Source of the DNA: Snodgrassella gandavensis
Lineage (GTDB): Bacteria; Pseudomonadota; Gammaproteobacteria; Burkholderiales; Neisseriaceae
Length of the DNA: 64,000 nucleotides
Assembly (NCBI RefSeq): GCF_914768025.1
Contig: NZ_CAJZCE010000004.1
Coordinates: 176,716 to 240,715 of the forward strand
Direction of reading: 5' to 3'
Positions 62,162 to 64,000 of this stretch are shown one piece after another. Numbering within the stretch: the stretch's first letter is position 1; every line of letters begins with the position of its first letter. The translations under genes and the position numbers were made by a program. The notes beneath the pieces were generated by a model. It ran no database searches. It saw only the letters and a program-made list of their open reading frames with translations, and was not told where the DNA came from.

Positions 62162-64000
62162 ATGTTAGAAGCACAAAAAGTAAGCAAAAGCGAAATTCAG
62201 GCATGGCGTAAACAGATTGAAAATGGAGATTTGAACGATGTTGGCGAAGTGTATCAGCAACTGGCCAAACGTGGCTATCATTATGCCAGTTGGGCCTATG
62301 GGGTAGCATCGGCGGATACCATTACCGGCAATGGCGCATTGGAATTTATGCAGGCAGTGGCGAAAGAGCATCACCATATTTTAACGGACGACGAAACCAA
62401 TAAGATTCGCCGCGGTATGGCCTTGGGTTATCTGGATATGTTAGAGGAGAAAGCCGGTTCGGGTAGTGTTAGTCAGGATATTAGCTATAAGGAAATGCGG
62501 GAATTTCATATTGAGGTATTTGAAAATAATCATGTTGATATTAATTACTGGACGCTGTATGAGCCGATGAACATTATCGAACGCTATGCTAAGGCTAAGC
62601 TTCCCAATGGCAAGGTATTAACGGGCGAAGATATTGTTGAATTAATGTGGGAGAGGATGTGGAAAACCTGCGGAACTGGAATAAGTGGTCCGGTCGCTAG
62701 TTACGAACTATTCAATATTATGAAAGATATTAAAAATGGTAATATCTATATTGATAAAATTTCGGGAATGCCAACATCAACTACTGCTATAACTATGTAT
62801 TGGAATCATGAGAATTTAGGTACAGACAATATTCCGCCAAATCCGCAACATGATGGCTATACAAAAATTGCTATTCCAGGCTCCGATCAGGCTCTGGCTG
62901 CAAGCTGGATAAAAAATACAAAAATGCTTGCTACATTTAAAGATTTTCTTGCAGAAAAAGGATACGAGGGTTCACGAAACTCATGGTATAAGGAATATAC
63001 TGCTGCATCTTACCAACATACCGGCAGCTATTTTAACAATCAGAAAAATACCGATGGTGCACGACAACAATTCAGATATAACTGGTCTGTAGCTGGAGGC
63101 AAGGCAGTAACACAATGGGTTATGGCGGCGGTATTAAATACCAATTGTTTTAAACCTACTAATCCGCGGATAAATAGCATTAAGGATGATAACTTTGCAG
63201 AAAAAGGGGCGGGTTTTGTCTTTGATCCGGTGAATGGTCATCGCCAGGAACTTGCCGGCCAGCCAGGCAAGTTTGAATTTAAATATCAGCTGGCGTTTAT
63301 TGATGAGCTGCCAGAAAAATTATTATTGCAGTTGCAGACATGGGAAGAAAAAGGCAATCAACAACTGGTATCGCTGTACCTGAATGCGCTGATGCAGCTT
63401 AATCCGGTGGTGATACTCAATCCGGACAAAACGCCGGCGGTACGCAAAATTGATGATGTAGGCGAAGAATGGATTAAGGTACGCACCTGGATGATTCAGG
63501 AAATGCGTTTTGCTCAGGCAAATGAATATAAACAAGCCCTAGAGGATAGACCGTCAACTCATGAAACTAAGGCTTTAAAAATTACTCAGTCTTACAGTCA
63601 TGTGCAACAAAAATCGATAATAGAATCGATTCGTAAGCAATACGGCTTCGGCGCCGAAGATGCGATTGTATTTCGTGATGAGCAAACCGGGCAAAGCTGG
63701 AGTACGGTTGCCAAGGCTGGTGATGACGCCCATCAGGTGGTGATGCTGGGCAATGGCAATACTAAGATAGAGGGCGGCAAGCTGGCAGATGTGATTTTTG
63801 GCGGCAAGGGCAATGATGATATCTCTGGCGGAGAAGGTGATGATTATCTGTTTGGCGGTGCCGGTAATGATACGCTCAGGGGTGGTAAAGGCAATGATAT
63901 TCTGGTGGGCGGTGATGGCGCAGACAAGTATTATTTCAATAGCGGCGATGGCAAGGATAAGATTTATGACTCCGACGGCAAGGGTAGTATTTTTATTGAT
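62162..64000 (+). CDS. RTX-repeat exoprotein, 5' 613 codons (runs off the right edge)
   Basis: ATG at 62162 after AAGGAGAGCACT. Hand translation found no stop to 64000. MLEAQKVSKSEIQAWRKQIENG...; C-terminal repeats GGKGNDDISGGEGDDYLFGGAGNDTLRGGKGNDILVGGDGADKYYFNSGDGKDKIYD. Not in the ORF track because it has no stop in the window. Confidence 0.93.
   Translation, partial: MLEAQKVSKSEIQAWRKQIENGDLNDVGEVYQQLAKRGYHYASWAYGVASADTITGNGALEFMQAVAKEHHHILTDDETNKIRRGMALGYLDMLEEKAGSGSVSQDISYKEMREFHIEVFENNHVDINYWTLYEPMNIIERYAKAKLPNGKVLTGEDIVELMWERMWKTCGTGISGPVASYELFNIMKDIKNGNIYIDKISGMPTSTTAITMYWNHENLGTDNIPPNPQHDGYTKIAIPGSDQALAASWIKNTKMLATFKDFLAEKGYEGSRNSWYKEYTAASYQHTGSYFNNQKNTDGARQQFRYNWSVAGGKAVTQWVMAAVLNTNCFKPTNPRINSIKDDNFAEKGAGFVFDPVNGHRQELAGQPGKFEFKYQLAFIDELPEKLLLQLQTWEEKGNQQLVSLYLNALMQLNPVVILNPDKTPAVRKIDDVGEEWIKVRTWMIQEMRFAQANEYKQALEDRPSTHETKALKITQSYSHVQQKSIIESIRKQYGFGAEDAIVFRDEQTGQSWSTVAKAGDDAHQVVMLGNGNTKIEGGKLADVIFGGKGNDDISGGEGDDYLFGGAGNDTLRGGKGNDILVGGDGADKYYFNSGDGKDKIYDSDGKGSIFID

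Overview
The 64 kb window looks like a Neisseriaceae chromosome. Gene content and order, together with a Simonsiella-type DNA uptake word, suggest a Snodgrassella-like bee-gut symbiont, but this is inferred from memory of the families and was not searched. Most of it is housekeeping: a his cluster with tatABC, a MisR/MisS (CpxRA-like) two-component pair, kdsD-kdsC-lptC-lptA-lptB-rpoN-hpf, tal, fhs, ispB, rplU-rpmA-obgE, ubiB, psd, hflX, pssA and argJ. Three accessory zones stand out. (1) At 1.9-12.3 kb a complete type I Wadjet (jetABCD) lies beside a umuD / exonuclease-GIY-YIG / umuC operon. A perfect 21-bp inverted repeat sits 2 bp from the umuD-like start codon. (2) An AT-rich phosphoethanolamine transferase with an unusual C-terminal extension (40.1-42.0 kb) lies beside tRNA-Arg. 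(3) The best candidate for an undescribed system is at 56.9-64.0 kb. It holds four tandem units of about 1.37 kb, each a mosaic lipoprotein followed by a small protein. The small protein is the N-terminal domain of an RTX exoprotein, and the fourth unit runs into the full RTX gene, which is open at the window edge and so absent from the ORF track. A decayed remnant of a fifth lipoprotein copy lies just upstream of the array.
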